From Flavobacterium sp. LHD-80 (lineage in GTDB: Bacteria > Bacteroidota > Bacteroidia > Flavobacteriales > Flavobacteriaceae), in the NCBI RefSeq assembly GCF_030929605.1, contig NZ_JAVFVS010000001.1, positions 1-64,000 on the forward strand: a DNA stretch of 64,000 bases. Direction: 5' to 3'. A program made the position numbers and the translations under genes. Shown here piece after piece: positions 8,670 through 16,626 of this stretch; position 1 is the stretch's first letter, and each line of letters opens with the position of its first letter. The notes beneath the pieces were generated by a model, which did not search any database, was not told the origin of the DNA, and was given only the letters and a program-made list of their open reading frames with translations.

Positions 8670-10973
8670 ATGAGAATAATTATAGATGTATATAATTTAG
8701 ATTCCTATTCAGATGCTTTTTTTGTGACTGATGATGAAACTTTTATTGAAGCCAGAGAGTTAATTTTAAAATTTAAAAGAGAAGAAAAAGCAATTAAAAC
8801 AATAGTTGTTACCTCTCATCCATATTCTAATTGGTTTTACGATTTAGAAAATGAAAGTCAAATATCTGTTGAACATGTTTTACCTTCAAAAATTCTTAAG
8901 CAAAAATTCGTAAATGTAGATTTAGATAAAGACCTTAAAGAAAATGATATTATATTTTTAAATCTTATTAATGATACTATTGAACCAACTGAAATATCAA
9001 TAATAAATAAATTCATTGGTCCTTTTCTACTTAATAGCAAAAAAATAATTGAAGAACTATATGAAATTACTAATTACGTATCTAATGCTCCCAAACAATT
9101 CTTAGATTCTAAATATCTAACTAAAAAGTGGTCAAAGTATTTACAAACTAATGAGGTTAATTCCCCATTAGTTAATTCCTTACTTAACAACATAAGAGAT
9201 TTGGATAAAGATTTCTGCAAGGTAATCAATAAATTGGTCTATATGTCTAATTCTAAAATTTTACTAAGAGATTTCTTGCACGATGAGATGGCGTATTTAG
9301 TGTCAAAATTAAGTTGTTCTGCAAGTGATATAGCAATCTTTTTTACAGATACGAGATTTAATATTTCTTTTAATGAGCAATATGAAGTTAAAATAGAAAG
9401 TTTTTTTAAAAATTTATTTCAAGAAGAAATTAATGAATTTTTTAATGAAAAAAATGGATATAAAGCAACAATAAAAGCATTTCTAAGACAAGCAAAGTCA
9501 ATATCAACAGAAGAAAAAGAATTTATATATTCTAATTATGCCAACAAAATTGATTATGAAGTAGAAGAAAAAATAAGATCACTGATAAAACCGGAGCTTC
9601 TTTCTCCTCCAGAGATTGAAAATCTACCATTACACTCTCAAATAGATATTTGGCAAAAATGGGCCGTAGATTCATTTATTCCTTTTAAATTTTATCTTGA
9701 TGAATTCCCTAATAATGAAGATATAAGTTTAGTTGAAAAATATGCTAATGTTTATTCTGACTGGCTTTTTAAATCTTATAATGATATAATTCAAACAGGT
9801 TTAAAAACTAATTATAATATTACCAATATAATTCATGATGAACTTTCTAGCTCAAGTATTATATGGCTTATTATTGATGGTTTACCAGCAGCTTATACTG
9901 AAACTTTAAATTCGATATTAAAATCACATGGTATTAATAAGGTTCAGCAAGATTATAATTTTGCAGCGGTTCCAACTATAACCGAAATAGGAATTCCAAC
10001 TCAGTTAAGCGGTAAATTCCCGGAATCGGAAGACTATACAACGAACATGGCAGAGGCTTTAAAATTAGCGTTTAACTCAAAGAAAGTGGTCTTTAAAAAT
10101 AGTATCAAACATTTCGGAGAAGCTTTAGAATCTGATTTTGATCTTTGTTGCTTGCATTGGCATGAAATTGATGAATTTATGCACAAGGAGGATAATAATA
10201 TTGAAACAAGAAGGATAGAGGAAATAAAACGATTATTAAACTCCCGAATTAAGCAGATTGCAAATATTATTAAGTCAAGTACAGACAAAAGAATAAAACT
10301 AATCGTTTCTACCGATCATGGCAGTACTAAATGTCTGACCCAAGGGCTTAATATTAAAAATTCCTCTTTGTTAGAAGCTTGTAGAAACAACCCTAAAGAA
10401 AGATGTGTTGAAATTACTGGTAATCTATCTAAAGTAAATCTTGATGAAAATGAGATTTATTATTTAAAGAAAGAAGATACACTTAATACTAAAGATTGGG
10501 TAATTGCAAAAGGTTACAGGTACTTTGGAAGATTTGATTACGGATACCGTCATGGAGGATTAACACCGGAAGAGACAATTGTTCCTTTCTTAATTTGTGA
10601 AGTGTCTAAAAATGAAATAATGCCTATAAAAATAATATTTGGTGGGCTTGTTGATTTACAGCTTGGTTATACAGAAACCATTAAAATGCTTATTAGAAAT
10701 GATAATGATGCTGTTGTTGTGATTGAGGAAATAAAGATACATGAAGACCAGAACTTCAATATTAATATAACTCAAAAGCTTCAACCGATGTCTTCCAAAA
10801 CATTTGAAGGAAATATTAAAATACCAAAAAATATAATAATAGATAATCGTAAAGCAAAATTAAAAGTATTGGTTAATTATTTTGTATTTGGGGAAAAACA
10901 GCAAGTTACTTCGATAATTGAAGTGCCTATTAAAAAATCAGTGAATGAAAATTTAGATAATTTATTCAATTAG
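8670..10973 (+). CDS. pglZ: PglZ-domain protein of type 4 BREX
   Basis: A 767-residue PglZ protein, the defining component of BREX. The alkaline-phosphatase-superfamily core is recognisable from a hydrophobic strand ending in Ile-Asp-Gly (about residue 402), a PTITEIG stretch, a late STDHGST metal-site motif (about residue 546), and the PglZ signature YRHGGLTPEETIVPF (about 624-638). These are the places where metal-binding Asp/His residues are expected. Its substrate is not known. It starts 12 bp after brxC and ends 4 bp before brxL, so the three genes are transcribed as a unit. Confidence 0.9.
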   Translation: MRIIIDVYNLDSYSDAFFVTDDETFIEARELILKFKREEKAIKTIVVTSHPYSNWFYDLENESQISVEHVLPSKILKQKFVNVDLDKDLKENDIIFLNLINDTIEPTEISIINKFIGPFLLNSKKIIEELYEITNYVSNAPKQFLDSKYLTKKWSKYLQTNEVNSPLVNSLLNNIRDLDKDFCKVINKLVYMSNSKILLRDFLHDEMAYLVSKLSCSASDIAIFFTDTRFNISFNEQYEVKIESFFKNLFQEEINEFFNEKNGYKATIKAFLRQAKSISTEEKEFIYSNYANKIDYEVEEKIRSLIKPELLSPPEIENLPLHSQIDIWQKWAVDSFIPFKFYLDEFPNNEDISLVEKYANVYSDWLFKSYNDIIQTGLKTNYNITNIIHDELSSSSIIWLIIDGLPAAYTETLNSILKSHGINKVQQDYNFAAVPTITEIGIPTQLSGKFPESEDYTTNMAEALKLAFNSKKVVFKNSIKHFGEALESDFDLCCLHWHEIDEFMHKEDNNIETRRIEEIKRLLNSRIKQIANIIKSSTDKRIKLIVSTDHGSTKCLTQGLNIKNSSLLEACRNNPKERCVEITGNLSKVNLDENEIYYLKKEDTLNTKDWVIAKGYRYFGRFDYGYRHGGLTPEETIVPFLICEVSKNEIMPIKIIFGGLVDLQLGYTETIKMLIRNDNDAVVVIEEIKIHEDQNFNINITQKLQPMSSKTFEGNIKIPKNIIIDNRKAKLKVLVNYFVFGEKQQVTSIIEVPIKKSVNENLDNLFN

Positions 10974-10977
10974 TAAA

Positions 10978-12942
10978 ATGGAAAATAATTTAAAAGAAAA
11001 AATACTATCAGTTTTCGAAGATGCAAGTATAGATAAAAACCTATATAGCAGTTCTGGATTAAATGAGCAAAGTATTCCAGTTTTTGTCGGCGAATGGTTA
11101 ATAGATAGAGAACTTAAAGGTGGAGATTGGGATGATGACGTTAAAGAAAAAGTTTTAGGTTTTGTTTCAAAATATATACCAAAAAAGAGTGACATAGAGC
11201 TTTTAAAGAGTAAACTTAAGAATGGTGAAAATGTTACAATACTTGAGTTCATAAGCCCTAAAGTTGATTTAAAAAAAAATGAAACATATGTTGAGTCCTC
11301 AAGTTTAGGAAATCAGAAAGTTTTTATAGAAGAACAATTGCTTGATCAATTTCCTAGATTATTACAAGGTGGTCTATGGGGCGCTGCTGTATATAATTAT
11401 CAAGTAGCAGATAAAGGAGGGGAAGTTTGGCTTCAAAACTTTGTACCGCTACAGGCATCTCAAATTGATTTTGATAAATATGCGAAGCAAAGACTTGAAT
11501 TTTCATTAGAGGAATGGATTGCAATTTTAATTAATTCTATTGGGTTAAATCCTGATGGTTATTCTACAGATAAAATTAAACAAGTCTTATTAACTCGTTT
11601 ATTGCCTTTTGTTCAAAAGAGAATAAATCTCTTTGAACTTGCTCCAAAAGGAACTGGAAAATCATTTGTTTTTGGAAATTTTTCACGTTACAGCAGACTT
11701 GTTACGGGATCAATATCGCCAGCAGTTTTATTTTACAATGAAAACTCAAAATCACCTGGTTTGTTAACACAATTTGATGCTGTTGTTTTTGATGAAGCAC
11801 AAAGTCTATCTTTTTCAAATCCTGCAGTCACAGTTTCTAATTTAAAAACCTACCTTGAATCTGGAAAATATGCTAAAGGGAAATTTGAGTCTACTGCAGA
11901 TTCCGGAGCCGTTTTTATAGCAAATGTTCAAATGGATTCTAGTGGTTTACCTGTGAATTCAAAAAATCTTTTTAGAGAACTTCCACAAATACTTCAAGAA
12001 ACGGCATTTATTGACAGAATACATGGCATTATACAAGGATGGGAATTGCCAAGAATTGAAACATCTACGTTATCTAATGGAATGGGATTTAAAGCAGATT
12101 TTATTGGTGAAATTTTCCACGCTTTAAGAAGCAGAGTAGAGTTTGACAAATTTGTAGAAGAAAGAAGTAATTTAATTGGTACTAAAGATTTAAGAGATAA
12201 AAAAGCAATTATGAAAATGGCTTCTGGTTTTCTTAAGTTATTATTTCCAAACTTAACTACAGTTACTGAATCAGATTTTATTAAACACTGTTTAGAACCT
12301 GCAATAGCACTTCGTCAAAGAGTAAGAGACCAGCTGCATTATTTAGATCCCGAATTTAAAAATTATATCATTAATGTAGTTGATCAAAACAGCCCGAGTC
12401 AAAATCTTGAAAAAATATTAATCGAAGAATCCGAAGAGATAGTGACATCACCAAAAATGGAAGTTTCAACATCTACTCGAGTGCTTGAGATAAAGGAAGG
12501 CGATTTAGGGTATTCGTATGAAATATTATTTTCACCTTTTTTTGAGTCGTCAAAAGAAATTAAATTAGTTGATCCTTTCATTCGACTTTCATATCAGATA
12601 GACAATTTTCTGGCTTTTTGTAAATTATTACCATCATTCAAGATTAGAAAAATAAATTTAATAACAAGTAATGGATATGAGGACGATGATGATCAGTTAA
12701 GGAAAAATAAAATTAAATTTGAAGAAATAAAAATGGTTTTATTAAAAAAAGGTATTGAATTTGAGTATGAGTTTTCTGAAACAATTCATGATAGATACAT
12801 TGAAACTGATAATGGTTGGAAAATAACTTTGGGTAGAGGAATTGATATATTCCAAAGGCCAGAATCTTGGTATGATCTTGATAGGGATGATTTTACTAAG
12901 AGAAAATGTAGAGCAACAATTATTAGCTATAATAAAATATAA
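10978..12942 (+). CDS. brxL: BrxL-like AAA+ ATPase with a MIT_C-type C-terminal domain
   Basis: The first part matches BrxL, the AAA+ component of type 1 and type 4 BREX: an N-terminal domain, then APKGTGKSFV (Walker A, about residues 222-231), SRYSRLVTGSISPAVLFY, and VVFDEAQSL (Walker B, about 266-274). Classical BrxL has a Lon-like C-terminal region. Here residues from about 500 to 654 instead resemble the MIT C-terminal domain (phospholipase-D-like fold without nuclease motif), with HDRYIE near residue 603 followed by GWKITLGRGIDIF. This may be a DNA- or membrane-binding module. It is the last large gene of the plus-strand operon, 4 bp after pglZ. BrxL is well supported; the C-terminal domain identity is recalled, not searched. 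Confidence 0.85.
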   Translation: MENNLKEKILSVFEDASIDKNLYSSSGLNEQSIPVFVGEWLIDRELKGGDWDDDVKEKVLGFVSKYIPKKSDIELLKSKLKNGENVTILEFISPKVDLKKNETYVESSSLGNQKVFIEEQLLDQFPRLLQGGLWGAAVYNYQVADKGGEVWLQNFVPLQASQIDFDKYAKQRLEFSLEEWIAILINSIGLNPDGYSTDKIKQVLLTRLLPFVQKRINLFELAPKGTGKSFVFGNFSRYSRLVTGSISPAVLFYNENSKSPGLLTQFDAVVFDEAQSLSFSNPAVTVSNLKTYLESGKYAKGKFESTADSGAVFIANVQMDSSGLPVNSKNLFRELPQILQETAFIDRIHGIIQGWELPRIETSTLSNGMGFKADFIGEIFHALRSRVEFDKFVEERSNLIGTKDLRDKKAIMKMASGFLKLLFPNLTTVTESDFIKHCLEPAIALRQRVRDQLHYLDPEFKNYIINVVDQNSPSQNLEKILIEESEEIVTSPKMEVSTSTRVLEIKEGDLGYSYEILFSPFFESSKEIKLVDPFIRLSYQIDNFLAFCKLLPSFKIRKINLITSNGYEDDDDQLRKNKIKFEEIKMVLLKKGIEFEYEFSETIHDRYIETDNGWKITLGRGIDIFQRPESWYDLDRDDFTKRKCRATIISYNKI

Positions 12943-12968
12943 TCGATAAACTTATTTTTCGTTTTCTG

Positions 12969-13109
12969 ATGTCAAACAAAAAAGGGTTAACCTCTAAAGA
13001 AACAAAATCTCTTCTAAAAATAAGTGATTGTAAACTCATGCATTTACGTTTAGAAGAGAAAATTGAATATAAAAAAGAGGGTAGAGCTTTTTTGTATAAA
13101 TTTAAATAA
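12969..13109 (+). CDS. 46-residue helix-turn-helix (excisionase/MerR-like) mini-protein
   Basis: A short frame starting 26 bp after brxL. It encodes a single HTH_17/MerR-type domain: LTSKETKSLLKISDCKL gives the helix-turn-helix, then EKIEYKKEGRAFLYKFK gives the wing (compare the usual Thr-x-x-Glu-Ala-Ala-x-x-Leu followed by Gly-x-x-x-Tyr). It is much shorter than most excisionases and could be the remnant of a longer protein, or a minimal DNA-binding protein that regulates the island. The frame is unbroken, stops naturally and is too short for ordinary gene-finding thresholds. Confidence 0.5.
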   Translation: MSNKKGLTSKETKSLLKISDCKLMHLRLEEKIEYKKEGRAFLYKFK

Positions 13110-13312
13110 AAGAAAACTATCTTATATTTAATAATAAGGAACTTTTTTTTGGTAGTAAAATCTCCTTAGTATGTATAATTTTTTTTAAGAATATTTCCAT
13201 TTATTAGTAATAGAAGTAAAATACTGCCTCAAGAAACGATATTACCCTCTTGTTGTGAATCCTTGATAAATATAACTATATAAAAATTATTAGTAAGTAA
13301 ACAATATAAATA
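13110..13312. other. junction between the two convergent defence operons
   Basis: About 200 bp of very AT-rich sequence separates the plus-strand BREX-like operon from the minus-strand Ssp-like operon. It has T-runs on both strands that could help end transcription, but I see no strong hairpin and no gene. Confidence 0.4.
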
Positions 13313-14317
13313 TTAATTAAAAATACATTCTTGATTTATTTTTTGAAATAGAGGAATTATTGTTGAAACATTATTGAATCTCCTAAGTTTACTATGATGC
13401 AGCATTTTCCTTACAATCCAAAAAACTCTTTCATTTTCTCTATTAAAATCATGGAAATTAATATTTCCAATAGGAGCATTATATTGGAAAATATACCAAA
13501 AAACTTTACCTAATTGAAAAATATCAGATTGATGATCAATTTTACAATCATAATTATATTTAAATCCTTTTTTTTCATTTAAATACTTATTCATAACTTC
13601 AGGGGAAGCCCATCCACGAGGACCTATAAACTTCCCTTCTTCATAAAATTTATAATGAAGTTCTTTTCCATCAACTAAACCTAAATCACCTAGCTTCCAT
13701 TTACCATTCGCGAAGAAAATATTGTCAGGTTTAATGTCTCGATGATAAAAGATTGCATTGTCTAGTTGATTTATTCCATCGAGTAATTCTAAACAGAATA
13801 AAACTTTATTTTCAAATTGAAGCCCATCATGTTTTTCTTCTATAAATGATTTTAAATCATAATCAGCAACTTCCATTGAATAAAACAAATAATGACTATT
13901 ATTTATTACACATTCACCGGAATCATAAATCTCAATAACATTTTCATTTTCTAATTTCTTACATATATTTAAAGCATCTATCTCATTCAAAAAGCGTTTA
14001 TGGGTATTGGTATAATCATTTGTTGTTTTCCCTTTGAATTTCTTTTTCCAAAATGAAAACTTCAATATTTTTAAAATTGCTATTGGCGCAATATCATCAA
14101 AAGTTTCTGCATCGGAAGCTTCGTCAACAGAATACAGTTTTAAAATAATTGAGTTCCCACCTTTGTTTCCATCATTAGATAAGTTATTAAAAAAATATTC
14201 TTTATCATTAATATTAATTATGTTATTTTTAATGTTTTCGAAATCAATATTTAAAATATCCGCATTGAATCTACTTTTCTCTATTTTTATATAATCTGGA
14301 AATTTTACTACAGTCAT
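13313..14317 (-). CDS. Ser/Thr protein kinase of the defence island
   Basis: A eukaryotic-type protein kinase of 334 aa, all cytosolic. The catalytic loop HRDIKPDN is at about residues 192-199, the magnesium loop is DLG instead of DFG (about 211-213), and the P+1/APE-region is GWASPEV (about 235-241). An AILKILKF strand around residues 80-87 probably carries the ATP lysine. It is the last gene of the minus-strand operon, 5 bp after the DUF262 fragment. Kinases occur in type 2 BREX (PglW) and in several other phage-defence systems, where they signal by phosphorylation; a role in sensing or regulating the Ssp/BREX machine is inferred. There is no transmembrane or sensor domain beyond the first about 60 residues. 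Confidence 0.85.
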   Translation of the reverse strand: MTVVKFPDYIKIEKSRFNADILNIDFENIKNNIININDKEYFFNNLSNDGNKGGNSIILKLYSVDEASDAETFDDIAPIAILKILKFSFWKKKFKGKTTNDYTNTHKRFLNEIDALNICKKLENENVIEIYDSGECVINNSHYLFYSMEVADYDLKSFIEEKHDGLQFENKVLFCLELLDGINQLDNAIFYHRDIKPDNIFFANGKWKLGDLGLVDGKELHYKFYEEGKFIGPRGWASPEVMNKYLNEKKGFKYNYDCKIDHQSDIFQLGKVFWYIFQYNAPIGNINFHDFNRENERVFWIVRKMLHHSKLRRFNNVSTIIPLFQKINQECIFN

Positions 14318-14322
14318 AAAGT

Positions 14323-14754
14323 TTAATTATTTAACAGCTCTACATCTATTAGAAGATATTCATATATTGATTTCAATTCTATTTTGTCTTCTGTAAAGAG
14401 ATTACTTAAATATGTTAACACACTGAATAAGTTGGGATTCTTTTCTATATTTTCAAAATCCACTTTGTTTAGAAGTATTGATTCCCAAAATAATAATCTT
14501 TCTTCTCTTGCCTTCTTCGAATTACTTTGTGAGACGCAATTAATGGCATAACTTTTCAATGCTTCACTTTCCTCATTCGTAGGTCTAATATACTGATTGC
14601 CATCTTGGTCTTTCTGACTTAAAAAAAGTAAAATTCTATATTGATAATTTAAAAGATCGATAGGAAGTTGATTATATTTATTTAAATAGCAAAAGATTGT
14701 ATAGAAGTCATTTTTTTTGCTTATATCTAGTTTTGTTAATTGGATATATATCAT
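14323..14754 (-). pseudogene. C-terminal half of the frameshifted DUF262 protein
   Basis: This 143-residue frame overlaps the end of the DUF262 gene in another frame. Joined at the A8 tract (14711-14718), it continues that protein with a NDFYTIFCYL segment like the (F/D)FYxLFxxL stretch of full-length DUF262 proteins. The rest is helical. Its own ATG at 14754 lies inside the coding part of the upstream frame, so independent translation is unlikely unless by reinitiation. With one A fewer, the two parts make one protein of about 387 aa, a common size for this family. It could be a true frameshift mutation, a phase-variable switch, programmed slippage, or a sequencing error. Confidence 0.6.
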
Positions 14755-15487
14755 TCCATCCTGACAATATATTTATAATCCTTTCAAATGAATTAAATAG
14801 AGAAGTGAATTCATCTTCACTAATATCATTCGAAAAGAGCTCTTTTTCGATATATATTTTTTTATCTCTTATTCCTTCAAGACCAATATTTATTTTGTTC
14901 TTTTTATCTTCATCATATTTGAACAGGTAGCCAAGAAGTTCTTGTATAAAATCTCTATCATTAAATCTACTCACTGTCTTATCACTAAATAAATCAAGAT
15001 TAATAAGAGACTGGTTATTTGATAATTCTTCTGCTAACTTTAAGAATAATGTATCACTATAATACGCTTTTTGTCTTTCAGGATCATTAAGATTGATACC
15101 TTTTTTATTAATAAAATAATAGACTTCTCTTATTTGTTCGTCACTTATTTCATATATGTAAGCTACTTGTATAATATAATCTAGAAAAGTTTCTTCATCA
15201 CTTAACTCAATATTGTCCTTAGAGGTTATTTTTACCTCACCTTTGTTGTGCTTTATTATAGTTCTTGATCTTTGTTGCCCATCTACCATTTCCATTTGTC
15301 CATTCCCAAGTACCCTTATGAATATATTAGGCAATGGATATCCTTTTGAAATAGTATTTATCAAAGCTTTTTGGTCAGGTAGAGACCATATAAATCCTCT
15401 TTGATACGATGGTGAAAGATTTATTTTTTCAGTTTTGGTCAATTCTAATAATTCACGTATTGTGATTGTATTGTATTTGTAATACAT
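14708..15487 (-). CDS. DUF262 (DGQQR) protein, N-terminal part, frameshifted
   Basis: A DUF262 domain, the ParB/Srx-fold NTPase also found in GmrS and SspE. Visible are SPSYQRGFIW (residues 25-34) and the family motif MVDGQQRSRT (67-76). In SspE this domain binds and hydrolyses NTP and couples phosphorothioate sensing to DNA cutting; no DUF1524 nuclease is attached here. The frame stops at residue 259 directly after a run of eight A, while the expected continuation lies in the next frame (14323-14754). It follows the SspD-like gene by 11 bp in the same operon, so a role as a modification-sensing partner is plausible. Full-length equivalents are about 380 aa. Confidence 0.78.
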   Translation of the reverse strand: MYYKYNTITIRELLELTKTEKINLSPSYQRGFIWSLPDQKALINTISKGYPLPNIFIRVLGNGQMEMVDGQQRSRTIIKHNKGEVKITSKDNIELSDEETFLDYIIQVAYIYEISDEQIREVYYFINKKGINLNDPERQKAYYSDTLFLKLAEELSNNQSLINLDLFSDKTVSRFNDRDFIQELLGYLFKYDEDKKNKINIGLEGIRDKKIYIEKELFSNDISEDEFTSLFNSFERIINILSGWNDIYPINKTRYKQKK

Positions 15488-15498
15488 ATTTTATTCTT

Positions 15499-16626
15499 TT
15501 AAATAAAACAACTGGCACAACCTTCTCCTTCAGCAGCTAAGATTTCATCTTGCCAACTTGTCGTAGTTTTTGTGTTAGTTTTGTTTTTATGCATTCGTAA
15601 ATAGTGTTCTTTTTTTATTGCGTTAACACGTTCAGGCTTCTTTAATTCTTGTAATGGCTCAATTGTCCATGTATAACCTTCTTTTTCATATTCAATAGCT
15701 TTATCATATAAAGTTGGATGTTGTTCCAACAACCAAACCCATTCAATTTTTTGTTGAAAAAAACAAAAGAAACAGCCAGAACGACTTCTAGAGTAAGTTC
15801 CTTTTTTCAACTCTCCATTTATTTCTACTTCATATTCAAGCGGTAAATAATAAGCTGGTATTCCTACTCCCGAATCATCTAAAATTTTAAAAATATCATC
15901 TATGCCTAAAACTTCTTCATTCTCAATCAAGGAGAAACTTTCCAGTTTACCAACAGGATAATCTGTGGTTTTTAAAAATTCAAAAACTACTTTATTAAAT
16001 AGTTTTACATCAGTATCAAGTAGCGCATTTACTTTTTGTTTTTGTGTAAAACGCAAAGAAATAGGTTGCTCTACATATTGTAAAATCATTTCTAACTTTC
16101 CTTTGGGTGCTAATAATTCATAATTACTTTTTACAAAATCAATATTTGAATTTGTCAGGAACTTTTTAATCACATCTTCACTCCAAATATTTTTTCTGAA
16201 AGGAAAAATAGATTGAATGTTTTCTTTTTTAGAGATGTAGCCTTCTCTGTTTTCGTCACCGCGAATGCCAACATAAGAAATAGTTGGTGTTGTGCCAATC
16301 TCATTTTCAAATGGTTCTAGCTTCATTTTTCCTGTACACCACCGAGCAGTCGCAGAAGGTAAATAACCTCCATACATAGCCAAAAAGTGGTCAAAAGGAT
16401 TTTTCTCAGGAGAATTTAATTCATCAATTGATTTATAAAGACGAATGTTTTTACCTAAAACCGAATTTAATTTATTTATTAAATCATAAGTCTCAGTCAA
16501 TTCTTTTCCAGTATCGCAAGTGTAATATTCAACATTTACATCAGGGTGTTTTCGGCTCATGTAAATGGCTAACGCGGCACTGTCTTTTCCTCCTGAAATT
16601 CCTAATACATGTTTTATCTCACTCAT
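15499..16626 (-). CDS. sspD: PAPS-reductase-family DNA sulfur-transfer enzyme (SspD/BrxP/DndC-like)
   Basis: An adenine nucleotide alpha-hydrolase of the PAPS reductase/DndC family with the PP-loop SGGKDS at residues 11-16. ARWCTGK (Cys97), CFFC (Cys285 and Cys288) and a C-terminal CASC (Cys370 and Cys373) could hold an Fe-S cluster or carry persulfide. In the Ssp system SspD with SspA makes single-stranded phosphorothioate DNA; in type 4 BREX the corresponding gene is called brxP and replaces the methyltransferase. Its start codon overlaps the stop of the ATPase gene by 4 bp (ATGA), showing tight coupling. The length of 375 aa is reasonable. Simple PAPS reductase for sulfate assimilation is unlikely here because of the extra cysteines and neighbours. 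Confidence 0.88.
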   Translation of the reverse strand: MSEIKHVLGISGGKDSAALAIYMSRKHPDVNVEYYTCDTGKELTETYDLINKLNSVLGKNIRLYKSIDELNSPEKNPFDHFLAMYGGYLPSATARWCTGKMKLEPFENEIGTTPTISYVGIRGDENREGYISKKENIQSIFPFRKNIWSEDVIKKFLTNSNIDFVKSNYELLAPKGKLEMILQYVEQPISLRFTQKQKVNALLDTDVKLFNKVVFEFLKTTDYPVGKLESFSLIENEEVLGIDDIFKILDDSGVGIPAYYLPLEYEVEINGELKKGTYSRSRSGCFFCFFQQKIEWVWLLEQHPTLYDKAIEYEKEGYTWTIEPLQELKKPERVNAIKKEHYLRMHKNKTNTKTTTSWQDEILAAEGEGCASCFI

